From the NCBI GenBank assembly GCA_035542155.1, contig DATKLX010000055.1, positions 1 to 55,320 on the forward strand: DNA of 55,320 bases. The letters run 5' to 3'. Of this stretch, positions 7,057 to 16,300 are shown in pieces. Source of the stretch: DATKLX01 sp035542155 (GTDB lineage: Bacteria > Chloroflexota > Anaerolineae > Anaerolineales > Anaerolineaceae). How positions within the stretch are numbered: position 1 is the stretch's first letter; every line of letters begins with the position of its first letter. The translations under genes and the position numbers were made by a program. The notes under the pieces were generated by a model. It did not search any database. It worked only from the letters and a program-made list of their open reading frames with translations, and was not told the DNA's origin.

Positions 7057-9474
7057 ATGAAAAACCGTTTCGTCCGTCGTGTTGTTCTCAGCATTGCAAT
7101 CCTTTTTCTGTGTGCATTTCAGACTTTTACCAGCCCCAGCATGGTTCAGGCTGCCAACCACGCTCCGGTTGCCTTAAACCATGCTTATTCCCTCCGGGAA
7201 AACGCGACTCTTAGCAAGAAGATGCAAGCCACTGATCAGGACCACAACCCGTTGACTTATTCTGTGGTCAGCGGGCCATCCAATGGTCAGTTGAAGGTGA
7301 CCAATCCGGCGAACGGCAGCTTCACCTATACTCCCAATCCCTACTGGCATGGGACCGACAGCTTCCGGTTTAAGGCGAATGATGGCCAACTGGATAGCAA
7401 TACCGCCACGGTGACCTTCACGGTGACGGCGGTCAATTATTCCCCCGTCGCAGTGAATGACAGCTACACGACCAACGAGGATGTGGCTCTGGTCGTGCCG
7501 GTCGAGTCTGGGGTCCTTAAGAATGACACCGACCCGGATCCTGAGGATACGCTCACCGCCGTGCTGGTGACGCGCCCGGTGCACGGCGTGCTGGTCTTTA
7601 ATTCGAACGGTTCTTTGACCTACACACCCACCCTGAACTGGAATGGGACTGATTCCTTTACCTACCGTTCGCGAGATGGGAAAGTCTCGAGCAAGACCGC
7701 GACAGTCTCCATCGTCGTGGTGTCAGTTAATGATCCCCCGGTCGCGGTGAATGACGTGTATTTGACCACCGAGGATACCCCTTTGGTGGTGAGCGCCGCT
7801 TCAGGCGTTCTTAAAAATGACAGCGATGTGGACACCGGTGATACCGCGCTTCTCTCTGCCAGTTTGGTGGCTGGTCCCAGCCAGGGTGTATTAAATCTAA
7901 TGCCAGACGGCGGCTTTACCTATACTCCCAATTCGAATTGGAATGGCGCGGATCAGTTCACCTATCGCGCCAGCGACGGTAAAGCCGACAGCAACATCGC
8001 CACGGTCATCCTTTCCATCAGCCTGGTCAATGACCCTCCTGTGGCGCAGGATTTAAGCTTCACGCTGGATGAAGATAACAGCTTGACGAATTCGCTGGTC
8101 GCATCCGATCCGGACCAAGATTCGCTGCATTACTCTCTTGCCAGCAGTCCGGCTCACGGCCAGATTTCGCTGGAAGCATCGACCGGGTCGTTTACGTATA
8201 CTCCCGACCAGAACTGGAATGGCGTCGACAGCTTCACCTGCATTGCAAACGATGGGCTCTTGGATAGCAATCTGGCTACCGTCACCCTCACAGTTCAGCC
8301 GGTCAATGATCCTCCGGTGGCTGACGATCAGAGCCTGAGCGTGAACGAAGATGCCATTCTCACCGACTCGCTGGTCGCGGTGGACGTGGAAGGGGATTCC
8401 TTAACATTTTCCGCGGTTACCGGCCCTGCCCACGGCAGCCTGACGGTGAGCCCGAATGGCAGTTTTTCCTATACCCCCGCTGTGGACTACAATGGAACCG
8501 ATAGTTTTACCTTCCGGGCCAATGATGGCGCCGCGGACAGCAACACAGCCGCCATATCGATTGCGATAGCACCGGTGAACGACGCTCCGGTTGCCCAGGA
8601 TATGGCGATCTCGACTGCTGAAAATACCAGTACCAGCAGTATGTTAAACGCCAGCGACGTGGACGGGGATACGCTGTCCTTCGCCATGGTGGTCAGCCCG
8701 CTCCATGGCGATCTGGTGATGGACCCCGATATTGGCAGCTTCACCTATACTCCTGCACCGGATTGGTACGGACAGGACAGCTTTACCTTCAAAGCCAATG
8801 ATGGTGAGGTGGACAGCGGCAACGCCACGGTCGCAATCACAGTGAACCACGTCAACCATGCTCCGACAATAGCCTCAATCGGCTCGAGGCAGGTGGATGA
8901 GCTTACGCTCCTTTCCTTTGCCGTAAATGCCAGCGACCCGGATGTGGGCGACGCACTGACTTTTTCCCTTGGCCCAGGCGCTCCGGATGGGGCTGCGGTC
9001 GATCTCAAGACCGGGGAATTTACCTGGACTCCCGGCGAAGCCCAGGGACCGGGTGAGTTTGATGTGACCGTTATCGTAACCGACAGCGGAAGCCCGGCTC
9101 AGCAGGATTCCGCGACCTTTAAGATCCAGGTCGGCGAAGTAAATTCTGCCCCCGTGTTGGGCGTAATCGGCGTCAAAACTGTTGAGAAATGGCCCTTCAC
9201 CTTTACCGCTTTGGCCACCGACGGCGACCTGCCTGCGAACAGGCTGACCTTCAGCCTGGATTCCGGCGCACCTGCCGGCGCCCTGATCGATCCGGATACC
9301 GGGGTCTTTCTCTGGAACCCCACCAGTATGGTCTCCGCAGGCGTGTACCACGTCACGGTGCGGGTCACGGATGCGGCCGGTCTTTCGGACAGCGAGACGA
9401 TATCGATCGTAGTCCTTCCTGGCATCCCGATCTCCGGCGGTTCAGTGATCTACTTACCTCTTATAAATCGCTGA
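7057..9474 (+). CDS. Secreted cadherin-like/Ig-like tandem-repeat protein
   Basis: An 805-residue exported protein. ATG at 7057 follows GCAGGAG and opens a signal peptide that probably ends after SMVQA. Six tandem repeats of about 90-100 residues begin near residues 35, 127, 225, 325, 417 and 508, each with the pattern PPVA..D, NED, DxDxDxL, HG, FTYTPxxxWxGxDSFTY, DGxxDSNxATV (VCBS/cadherin-like, Big_9 type). Two further Ig-like (He_PIG-like) repeats begin near 600 and 697. Acidic DxD clusters suggest calcium binding. The protein ends in VIYLPLINR, a short tail seen on many secreted Chloroflexota proteins from memory. It is likely a surface adhesin or structural protein; ligand unknown. Confidence 0.85.
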   Translation: MKNRFVRRVVLSIAILFLCAFQTFTSPSMVQAANHAPVALNHAYSLRENATLSKKMQATDQDHNPLTYSVVSGPSNGQLKVTNPANGSFTYTPNPYWHGTDSFRFKANDGQLDSNTATVTFTVTAVNYSPVAVNDSYTTNEDVALVVPVESGVLKNDTDPDPEDTLTAVLVTRPVHGVLVFNSNGSLTYTPTLNWNGTDSFTYRSRDGKVSSKTATVSIVVVSVNDPPVAVNDVYLTTEDTPLVVSAASGVLKNDSDVDTGDTALLSASLVAGPSQGVLNLMPDGGFTYTPNSNWNGADQFTYRASDGKADSNIATVILSISLVNDPPVAQDLSFTLDEDNSLTNSLVASDPDQDSLHYSLASSPAHGQISLEASTGSFTYTPDQNWNGVDSFTCIANDGLLDSNLATVTLTVQPVNDPPVADDQSLSVNEDAILTDSLVAVDVEGDSLTFSAVTGPAHGSLTVSPNGSFSYTPAVDYNGTDSFTFRANDGAADSNTAAISIAIAPVNDAPVAQDMAISTAENTSTSSMLNASDVDGDTLSFAMVVSPLHGDLVMDPDIGSFTYTPAPDWYGQDSFTFKANDGEVDSGNATVAITVNHVNHAPTIASIGSRQVDELTLLSFAVNASDPDVGDALTFSLGPGAPDGAAVDLKTGEFTWTPGEAQGPGEFDVTVIVTDSGSPAQQDSATFKIQVGEVNSAPVLGVIGVKTVEKWPFTFTALATDGDLPANRLTFSLDSGAPAGALIDPDTGVFLWNPTSMVSAGVYHVTVRVTDAAGLSDSETISIVVLPGIPISGGSVIYLPLINR

Positions 9475-9497
9475 AGCAAGCTTCAAAATGAATTTAA

Positions 9498-9529
9498 GGC
9501 GGCCTGCTCAGAGGGCAGGCCGTCTTTTT
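9498..9529. terminator. Bidirectional terminator between convergent genes
   Basis: CGGCCTGC (9500-9507) pairs with GCAGGCCG (9515-9522) and the stem can extend outward by two pairs; TCTTTTT follows on the plus strand. The loop holds the stop codon (9508-9510) of the minus-strand response regulator. It would end the repeat-protein transcript. Confidence 0.75.
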
Positions 9530-9906
9530 GTCCGTCTAAGGTTTTCGCTCCCTAATCTCTGGGCCAGGGTTTGGAGCTGGATAAAGCTGATCGGCTTGAT
9601 TAATACCAGATCACATTGATCCTCTACGAAAGAAGCCATTTCCGCATCTGCGGTGGTCAGGATCACCCGGGTGTTTGCGAACCTGCTATCCGAGCGGATC
9701 GCTCTGAGAATTTCTTTTCCGGATACGAATGGCAGGTGCAGGTCCAGAGCTACTACCGTCGGGATAGTGGAATTCAGGATTTCCATGGCCTGGCGGCCGT
9801 CGTTGAGAATCCGGGTCTGATAGCCTGCGGTCTCCAGGGCTTTGCTGAATATATCCGCCAGGCGTTCGTCATCCTCAATAATCAAAGCCAGCGCTCGGGA
9901 TTCCAT
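9508..9906 (-). CDS. Single-domain response regulator
   Basis: A 132-residue CheY-like receiver with no output domain. Acidic pocket residues lie in IIEDDE near residues 11-13, the phosphorylated Asp55 is in ALDLHLP, and the conserved Lys is in LIKPIS near 104. It follows the 7TM kinase gene in the same direction with a 14-base gap, so the two probably form one operon and a phosphorelay pair. Lacking a DNA-binding domain, it should act by protein contact or as a relay. The stop codon sits inside the terminator loop. Confidence 0.88.
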   Translation of the reverse strand: MESRALALIIEDDERLADIFSKALETAGYQTRILNDGRQAMEILNSTIPTVVALDLHLPFVSGKEILRAIRSDSRFANTRVILTTADAEMASFVEDQCDLVLIKPISFIQLQTLAQRLGSENLRRTKRRPAL

Positions 9907-9920
9907 GCTCAGCTCTCTTT

Positions 9921-12062
9921 CTAATTGGCCAACTCAGAAATCCAGGGGAAGAGGATCGTGAACGTGCTGCCTTTGCCAAGCTCGCTCTGCAAGTCGATCG
10001 ACCCACTCATCAGTTTGGTCACCTCGCGGACGATGTTCAATCCCAGCCCCGAGCCCCCCAGCCGGCCCGTGACCGAGCCGTTGGTCTGCCGGAACGGCTC
10101 GAAAATCAGGCTGCGGGCTCCCTCCGGGATCCCTTCCCCGGTGTCTGCCACCTGCAGGCACCAGTGATTCGCGTCCGGGCGGGAAAGACGTACTTCGATC
10201 TTTCCCTGGTCGGTGAACTTTAAGGCATTGTTGACCAGGTTCTGCACGATTTGCTGCAGCCAGTACGGATCGCCAATCATGGTTGGGGTCAGCTCCGGGT
10301 CGACCCAGGTCGTGAAATCGATCCCTTTCTTTTGAGCGAACAGTTTCCCCGTTCCCTCGATGACCTCCATCATTTCGCAAGGGTCAAATTTCTGGTTGCG
10401 CAGGATCACACGGCCGGTTTCGATCTGCGCCTGGCCGACCAGGTTGTTGACAAAGACCAGCAACTCGTTGGCGCTGTAGAGGATCTCGCTCAGCACGTCT
10501 TTTTGATGGTCGGGCAGGTCGCCATAATAACCGGATTGGAGCATCTCAACGTACCCGATGATCGCTCCGAGTGGGGTGCGCAGATCGTGGCTGACGTTGG
10601 CCAGCAGCTTGGTTTTCATTTCATTGGCTTCAAGGGCCTGGCGGTGAGCCGTCTTCAAGGCCTCCTCCGCATGCTTGCGCTGGCTCACATCCTGCTTGAT
10701 GGCGATAAAATGGGAGATAGTGCCATCTTTTTCTATCTGTGGGGTAATGCTCATCTCTTCGAAATACACCGCGCCGTCTTTCTTTCGGTTGATTACCTCA
10801 CCTCGCCAGGTTTGCCCACTCAGGATGGTTTTCCACAGGTTTTGGTATATCTCGGCACGCATTTTCCCCGACTTCAAAATCCGCGGGTTGCGCCCAATCG
10901 CTTCCTCTTTCGAATAGCCGGTGAGGCTCGAAAACGCCTCGTTGACCCATTCGATCGTCCCGTCCGGACTGGTGATGACGATCCCGTTGCTGGCCGCATC
11001 CATCGCCGCTGCCTGGAGCAGAATCTGGTGGAGGGACTTTTTTTGGCGGGTGATATCGTTGAACAGGATCACCTTGCAGGGAGCCCGCTTGAGCCTGTCG
11101 ACCATAAGAGTAATGCGCATGGTAAGCCAGGTGGTGTCCTCTCCTTCGCCGATCGTAATCTCTTTTTCGATATTTTGATTGCTCGGGGTCCCTTCCGGCC
11201 ACCCGGCATACTGGGGGAGGATGGTGAGGATCGATTTGCCGATGACTTCGCCTTTCAAGTGAAAAACGCGCTTCGCCGATTGGTTGATCTCGATGACCCG
11301 CTCTTCCGCGTCGATCACGATGACGCTATCCTCCATCGCATTGATGATTGTCTCGTTGGCCATCGGGATGAGCTCCAGGAGGTTGAAGCGGACCAGTCCG
11401 ATGGCGAAACAAATGTTGGTCACCGTAAAGGCGATTGGCGTGAGATCATAATAGGAATAAGGATAGAGGTTGGCCAGGTAAAGGAAATTAACCATCCAGG
11501 GAACCATCATCCCCAGCAGGATCACAATCGCCTGGGCGCGATAAATCCCGTGCGAATTTCCAACCAGTTGGAATATCATAATCGCAGCCAGGAGGAGAAG
11601 AATGTACGAATAACCTGTGTGGATGGGAAAATACCAGCCATGGGTAACGGCTAGTGGGGCATTGGCGGCTCCGCCAATGGGGTCAACTTTTGTCCATAAG
11701 AAATGATGGAACTCGTTGGTAAATGCCAGCAGGATGGTGATAAACGGAAAGATTGAAAGCAGGGTGATGTTGCGGCGAGTGAGGAATTTTCCAAGGCCGG
11801 CATACTGCAGACTGAAGATGAAAATCCCCAACGGCAAGAGTGAAATGCCGATGTACTCAAACTTCGCGGCGAGTATCTTTAAGGATATCTCAGGGAAGAG
11901 AAATTCCAGAAAATAGAAAAACGACCAAAAAGTTGCCAGGCTGACACTAATAAATAGGCCCATGGATCCTGGCTGCCGGCGTAGCCTCCAAAAGCGAATA
12001 AGCACCACGACAGAAATGGCGATACTGGTGGCCAGCATGATGAGGTATACAATGTTTGCCAT
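9921..12062 (-). CDS. 7TM-PAS-PAS sensor histidine kinase
   Basis: A 713-residue membrane kinase. Residues 1 to about 230 hold seven hydrophobic helices of the histidine kinase 7TM N-terminal type. PAS domains follow at about 236-340 and 346-465 (the second with GYSKEEAIGRNPRILKSG, typical of PAS/PAC). The HisKA domain has phospho-acceptor His492 in NVSHDLRTPLG, and the HATPase at about 590-712 has the N box (QNLVNNALKFTDQG), VADTGEGIP and GSGLGLNIV. It has no fused receiver; the partner is the response regulator just downstream. The ligand of the 7TM part is unknown. Confidence 0.9.
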   Translation of the reverse strand: MANIVYLIMLATSIAISVVVLIRFWRLRRQPGSMGLFISVSLATFWSFFYFLEFLFPEISLKILAAKFEYIGISLLPLGIFIFSLQYAGLGKFLTRRNITLLSIFPFITILLAFTNEFHHFLWTKVDPIGGAANAPLAVTHGWYFPIHTGYSYILLLLAAIMIFQLVGNSHGIYRAQAIVILLGMMVPWMVNFLYLANLYPYSYYDLTPIAFTVTNICFAIGLVRFNLLELIPMANETIINAMEDSVIVIDAEERVIEINQSAKRVFHLKGEVIGKSILTILPQYAGWPEGTPSNQNIEKEITIGEGEDTTWLTMRITLMVDRLKRAPCKVILFNDITRQKKSLHQILLQAAAMDAASNGIVITSPDGTIEWVNEAFSSLTGYSKEEAIGRNPRILKSGKMRAEIYQNLWKTILSGQTWRGEVINRKKDGAVYFEEMSITPQIEKDGTISHFIAIKQDVSQRKHAEEALKTAHRQALEANEMKTKLLANVSHDLRTPLGAIIGYVEMLQSGYYGDLPDHQKDVLSEILYSANELLVFVNNLVGQAQIETGRVILRNQKFDPCEMMEVIEGTGKLFAQKKGIDFTTWVDPELTPTMIGDPYWLQQIVQNLVNNALKFTDQGKIEVRLSRPDANHWCLQVADTGEGIPEGARSLIFEPFRQTNGSVTGRLGGSGLGLNIVREVTKLMSGSIDLQSELGKGSTFTILFPWISELAN

Positions 12063-12237
12063 GCTTTGCTTCGGCCCTCGCTGTAATGGTATGCATGACC
12101 GGTAAAAACGGTTAATCCGTTGGGATTATAGCATGCAAAAAACTGCACGCACGGCCCCCGAAGCTTGCACTTGCTTTACAGAAGGTGCAGGGACGTTGCG
12201 CCCAGTTTGGATCGGACTGTTTCGATGTCTTCCTGGA

Positions 12238-12711
12238 TCAGTCGGGCAGCAGCTCCGAGAGCAGGACGCTCAACCCACCCAGTATCAACAGAACCGGCCA
12301 CAGATAGCTGAAGCTCAGATTAAAGAGGAAAATAACGGCAAGGATGGTCAGCGCCGCGCCGCCGATCAGAGAGCTGCGCCCGTTGCGGGTCAACCGGCCG
12401 TTAGTCTGGTAGTTTCCCCAGGCCGCGGCGAAGGCTCCTATGGCCGGGATGAGGATAAACAGCGCCCACCAGTTAACAAAAAAGGAACCAGTCAAGTTCT
12501 GCACCAGCAGGGCCAGACCGACCAGAATCAGGATCGCGCCCCAGAACCAACTGGAAGAACGGCCGCCGCGCGCAGCGCGCCGTTCTTCGCGCCGCTGGTC
12601 GCGCTCCGCCTGGCGCATCTCGCGCCAATCACTGTACTGCGGCTGCGGCTCGGCGCCGGGACTCTGCTCGATCGGTTCTTGGGGTCGTTCAGGTTCGGAT
12701 GGGTTGTCCAT
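12238..12711 (-). CDS. Small membrane protein with acidic/charged N-terminus
   Basis: A 157-residue protein. ATG at 12711 follows AAAGGAGA and is preferred over an in-frame start 36 bases upstream. Residues 1 to about 55 are soluble, rich in Glu, Pro, Gln and Arg (REERRAARG). About four hydrophobic segments follow (FWGAILILVGLALLVQNL, WWALFILIPAIGAFAAAW, LIGGAALTILAVIFLF, LWPVLLILGGLSVLL). The paired short helices with W/G resemble LiaF/DUF5668-type N-terminal membrane domains. Function unknown; it is divergent from another small membrane protein at 12910. Confidence 0.75.
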   Translation of the reverse strand: MDNPSEPERPQEPIEQSPGAEPQPQYSDWREMRQAERDQRREERRAARGGRSSSWFWGAILILVGLALLVQNLTGSFFVNWWALFILIPAIGAFAAAWGNYQTNGRLTRNGRSSLIGGAALTILAVIFLFNLSFSYLWPVLLILGGLSVLLSELLPD

Positions 12712-12867
12712 TTGATTTTCTCCTTTCGCAAAAAAGAAGGCGATCATTCAATGTACTGTCATATCGTTGGTGGAAGTGAGTGAATATCTCATTTTATCCA
12801 ATTTCATAAGCCTGTCCAAATCAATTCATAATTTATTCACAGCGATCTTGCATACTAAGCATACTTC

Positions 12868-12887
12868 GGAGTGATCGAAATCGCTCC
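12868..12887 (+). promoter_or_regulatory. 5' UTR hairpin before the 12910 gene
   Basis: GGAGTGAT (12868-12875) pairs with ATCGCTCC (12880-12887) around a CGAA loop, one G-T pair included. It ends 10 bases before the GGAGG ribosome site of the next gene and could stabilise its message. A direct repeat GCATACT lies just upstream. Confidence 0.35.
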
Positions 12888-12909
12888 CCATATTTTCTGG
12901 AGGAAAACT

Positions 12910-13452
12910 ATGTTTCGTTTCGGTAGATTGTTTTTGGTCCTGGTTTTGATCGGCGTCGTGATTGCCGCCGCCTCGTTGGTGTATCACGCCGGGATGGATC
13001 AGGGATACCAGTTGGGCTATTACACTGCTCCCCGCGGCGAGGTGTCGCCTGCCCCGGCGCCTGCCCCATACTATTCCCCCTATTCCTACGGCCCACGCTT
13101 TGGGTCCTGGGGATACGGCGGGTTCAATCCCTTTGGTTGGCTGCTGGGCCTTGGTCTCTTCCTGCTCTTCCTCGTTGTGATCGGAGCTGTCATCCGCGGC
13201 GTATTCTTCCGTGGCTTTGCCCGTCGTGGACCCTGGGGGTGGGGCATGGGCGGGCGCGGTCACGGCTTCTGGGGATCTGAGCCCGGCGAAGTGAGTGACA
13301 AGGGTGAGAAGGGTGAGGAGAAGGGTGAGAAGGAATGGCGCGGACCCTGGTCTGGCGATGTCCCACCCTTCTTCAAGGAGTGGCATAACCGCGTTCACCA
13401 GCAGGCCGAGCAGACTCCCCCGAACCCGTCCGAATCCTCGCAGGAAAGCTGA
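12910..13452 (+). CDS. Gly/Trp-rich membrane protein of unknown function
   Basis: A 180-residue protein starting at ATG 12910 after TGGAGG. It has an N-terminal membrane helix (LFLVLVLIGVVIAAASLVY), a Pro/Tyr-rich external segment, a second helix (FGWLLGLGLFLLFLVVIGAVI) near residue 80 and a cytoplasmic tail rich in Gly, Trp, His and charged residues (GWGMGGRGHGFWG, then GEKGEEKGEKEWRG). No catalytic motif is visible. It stands before the ABC exporter/two-component unit and may be an accessory envelope protein of that unit; this is inference. Confidence 0.75.
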   Translation: MFRFGRLFLVLVLIGVVIAAASLVYHAGMDQGYQLGYYTAPRGEVSPAPAPAPYYSPYSYGPRFGSWGYGGFNPFGWLLGLGLFLLFLVVIGAVIRGVFFRGFARRGPWGWGMGGRGHGFWGSEPGEVSDKGEKGEEKGEKEWRGPWSGDVPPFFKEWHNRVHQQAEQTPPNPSESSQES

Positions 13453-13494
13453 TTGTAGAGGCCAGATAGTCCGCAGAGCAACCCCCGCCTCAAT

Positions 13495-13592
13495 CCTCCC
13501 CCAAAAATCCTAACGATTTTGGGGGAGGAAAGACAACTGGTCTTTACCCACCAAAATCTTCACAGAACGAGTCCAATCTCTGTCTTTCCTCC
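13495..13592 (+). promoter_or_regulatory. Overlapping alternative hairpins upstream of the ABC exporter
   Basis: A perfect 12-bp stem pairs CCTCCCCCAAAA (13495-13506) with TTTTGGGGGAGG (13517-13528). Its 3' arm overlaps GGAGGAAAGAC (13524-13534), which is exactly complementary to GTCTTTCCTCC (13582-13592). The two stems cannot form fully together. The first may simply end the preceding gene, although no T run follows. Confidence 0.45.
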
Positions 13593-13678
13593 ATCCACTT
13601 TTGGATTACACTTATCAGGAATAGATTTTAAATCGACCATCCCGGTCTTCCGGGAATTTTATGGGGATATAACTCGGT

Positions 13679-15568
13679 ATGGAAGATCGTTCTTCAATTG
13701 TGAAATCTGATAAGCAGGCTCGTTTTTCATTCAAGGCGATCAACTGGCAGCGCCTTTTCAGTTACCTGGCGCCCTACCGCTGGCGAATGGCTCTGGCGAT
13801 CCTCGCCGTCCTGGTGTACAGCGGATTTGGGCTGGTCTTTCCCCTGATCGTCGTCCGCCTCCTCGATTCAGTCACCCGCCTCAAGGATTATGCCTCGCTG
13901 AATGGCCTGGCCGGGCTGCTGGTGGCGATATTTCTCCTCCAATCTGCGTTTTCATTCATCCAATCCTACCTCCTTAATTATATTGGCGAGCGCATCGTCT
14001 ACGATTTGCGCACAACGCTCTTTGCCCACCTGCAGACCCTATCTCTGGATTTCTTCGCTGTGCGCCGGGTGGGTGAGATTGTCTCGCGCCTTTCCAGCGA
14101 CGTGACCCAGGTGCGCACCATGCTGACCAGCAACATCACCACCTTTCTCACACAGGTGATCACCCTGATCGGCTCCATCGTCATTGTTCTGACCCTCAAC
14201 GCAAGACTGACCCTCTTTATCCTTGCCCTGGTGCCGGTTTTAATCGTCGTAGCGTTCTACTTTGGCAGGCGCATCGAAAAATTCAGCACCCGCGTCCAGG
14301 ATCAGCTTGCCTCCGCGACCGTGGTCGCCGAGGAAGGGCTGCAGGGCGTCCGCATTGTGAAGAGCTTTGGCCGCGAGGCCTACGAGACCCAGCGCTACAA
14401 CCAGGCCATGGACCAGACCTTCCGTGCCTCGTTGCGCATCGCCATATACAACGCCCTGTTTGCGGCTGTGATGGCCTTCCTCGGGTTCAGCGCCATCGCC
14501 GCGATCATCTGGTACGGCGGGCGCGAGGTCATCGCTGGGAGGCTGTCCGTGGCGACGCTCACCGGATTCCTGATCTATGGGATCAGCATTGCCGCCAGCC
14601 TGGGCGGGCTGGCCAGCCTGTATGGCCAGTTGCGCTCTGCAGTGGGGGGGATCCAACGTGTCTTTGAGATGCTCGATACCCGTCCCTCGGTCATAGACGC
14701 GCCGGATGCCGTTGCCCTGCCACCGGTCACCGGGCGGATTGCCTTTGAGAACGTGTCTTTCGGCTATGAAAATGGCGTCCCGGTGATCCAGGGGATTACC
14801 TTCGAGATCCAACCAGGGGAGATCCTGGCCCTGGTCGGGCCTAGCGGTGCGGGGAAAAGTACCATCTTCAACCTGATTCCCCGCTTTTACGATCCCACCG
14901 GCGGCTCGATCTCGGTCAATGGCTGCGACCTGCGCGTTGTGACCCAGGCCAGCCTGCGCAGCCAGATTGGCATCGTTCCCCAGGAGACGCTGCTTTTCGG
15001 TGGGACAATCCACGACAATATTCTGTATGGGCGCCTCGATGCCACAGAAGAGGAGGTGATCGCGGCCGCCCAGGCGGCCAACGCCCACGATTTCATCATA
15101 GAATTCCCCAAGGGGTATGAAACCCTGGTCGGCGAGCGGGGGATGAACCTGAGCGGAGGACAGAGGCAGCGCATCGCCATCGCCCGCGCCATCCTTAAAG
15201 ATCCTGCGATCCTCCTGTTGGATGAAGCCACCAGCTCATTAGATAACGAGTCGGAAGTCCTCGTTCAGGATGCGTTGGACCGCCTGATGCAGGACCGTAC
15301 CACCGTGATCATCGCCCACCGACTAAGCACGATTAAGGTGGCTCACCGCATCGCGGTGCTGGAGAGCGGGCGGATCACCGAGATCGGCACTCACGAAGAG
15401 CTGATGCAGCTCAACGGTCTGTATGCCCGCCTATACTCCATGCAGTTCCGCGATCCCGAAGAAGAGCTGGCTGCCTTGCGCGCTGCCCTGCAAACCAGCC
15501 AGTCCAATGGGAAAAATGCGACCGAAAAGCGGGGTACCTTCCTGGAACGTCTGCGCCCGGGCGGCTGA
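13679..15568 (+). CDS. ABC exporter, fused permease and ATPase (MsbA/LmrA type)
   Basis: A 629-residue half-transporter that would act as a dimer. Residues about 30-320 form the six-helix exporter domain. The ATPase domain from about 345 has Walker A GPSGAGKST, Q-loop GIVPQETLLF, signature LSGGQRQR, Walker B ILLLDEATSSLD and the H-loop His in IIAHRLSTI. A C-terminal tail of about 40 residues is polar. The ATG at 13679 has only a weak ribosome site. The stop is one base from the start of a response regulator gene, so exporter, regulator and kinase are probably one coupled unit, as seen for drug or peptide-stress exporters. The substrate cannot be read from sequence. Confidence 0.9.
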   Translation: MEDRSSIVKSDKQARFSFKAINWQRLFSYLAPYRWRMALAILAVLVYSGFGLVFPLIVVRLLDSVTRLKDYASLNGLAGLLVAIFLLQSAFSFIQSYLLNYIGERIVYDLRTTLFAHLQTLSLDFFAVRRVGEIVSRLSSDVTQVRTMLTSNITTFLTQVITLIGSIVIVLTLNARLTLFILALVPVLIVVAFYFGRRIEKFSTRVQDQLASATVVAEEGLQGVRIVKSFGREAYETQRYNQAMDQTFRASLRIAIYNALFAAVMAFLGFSAIAAIIWYGGREVIAGRLSVATLTGFLIYGISIAASLGGLASLYGQLRSAVGGIQRVFEMLDTRPSVIDAPDAVALPPVTGRIAFENVSFGYENGVPVIQGITFEIQPGEILALVGPSGAGKSTIFNLIPRFYDPTGGSISVNGCDLRVVTQASLRSQIGIVPQETLLFGGTIHDNILYGRLDATEEEVIAAAQAANAHDFIIEFPKGYETLVGERGMNLSGGQRQRIAIARAILKDPAILLLDEATSSLDNESEVLVQDALDRLMQDRTTVIIAHRLSTIKVAHRIAVLESGRITEIGTHEELMQLNGLYARLYSMQFRDPEEELAALRAALQTSQSNGKNATEKRGTFLERLRPGG

Positions 15569-15569
15569 A

Positions 15570-16268
15570 ATGAATGAGTTAATTTTGATTGTCGATGATG
15601 AAGATCGGATCGTGACCCTGGCCCGCGATTATCTCGAGAAAGCTGGATTCCGCGTGATCCGCGCGGGGGATGGCAGCGCTGCCCTGGCCGCCGCTCGCCG
15701 CGATCGACCAGACCTGATCGTGCTGGATCTGATGCTGCCCGGGTTGGATGGCCTGGATGTCTGCCGCGCCATTCGCCGCCAATCGGACGTGCCTATCATC
15801 ATGCTCACCGCCCGGGTCGAGGAGGCAGATCGCCTGATCGGACTCGAGCTGGGCGCGGATGATTACATCACCAAGCCTTTTTCCCCCCGCGAGCTGGTCG
15901 CCCGGGTGCGTACGGTCCTGCGCCGCGCCCGCTCGGGAAGTTTGCTCCAGCCCTCGGGCGTCCTGCGCGCCGCCGACCTGGAGATCGACGTGGAAGGCCA
16001 CCGGTTGACCAGGGGCGGTACGCCGGTCAAGCTTTCCCGCGACGAGTTCGAACTGCTGACCATGCTCGCCCAGCACCCCGGGCAGATCTTCACCCGCGCT
16101 CAATTGCTCGACCGCCTGCACGGCATCGTCTTTGAGGGGTACGACCGCAGCATCGACGCCCACATCAAAAACCTGCGTCGTAAGCTGGAGCCAGATCCGT
16201 CCGAGCCGCGCTACGTGATCACGGTTTATGGGATCGGGTATAAATTCAACGAAGAGCTACAAGGGTAA
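15570..16268 (+). CDS. OmpR/PhoB-family response regulator
   Basis: A 232-residue DNA-binding response regulator. ATG at 15570 comes one base after the exporter's TGA, which fixes the start and suggests coupled translation. The receiver (1-120) has IVDDED, phospho-Asp53 in VLDLMLPG, the switch Thr in MLTARV and Lys in ITKPFSP. The winged-helix effector (about 135-230) has LSRDEFELLTMLAQHPGQIFTR and the C-terminal VITVYGIGYKF. The cognate kinase follows 32 bases later. It probably controls the exporter. Confidence 0.92.
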   Translation: MNELILIVDDEDRIVTLARDYLEKAGFRVIRAGDGSAALAAARRDRPDLIVLDLMLPGLDGLDVCRAIRRQSDVPIIMLTARVEEADRLIGLELGADDYITKPFSPRELVARVRTVLRRARSGSLLQPSGVLRAADLEIDVEGHRLTRGGTPVKLSRDEFELLTMLAQHPGQIFTRAQLLDRLHGIVFEGYDRSIDAHIKNLRRKLEPDPSEPRYVITVYGIGYKFNEELQG

Positions 16269-16300
16269 TCGGCGATCAGTTGTCAGTGATCAGGAAAAGA

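Noticed and set aside
10251..11654. 467-codon plus-strand reading frame opposite the 7TM kinase
   Set aside because: Fully antisense to a kinase with clear domains; its translation has no recognisable motif. A by-product of high GC codon use.
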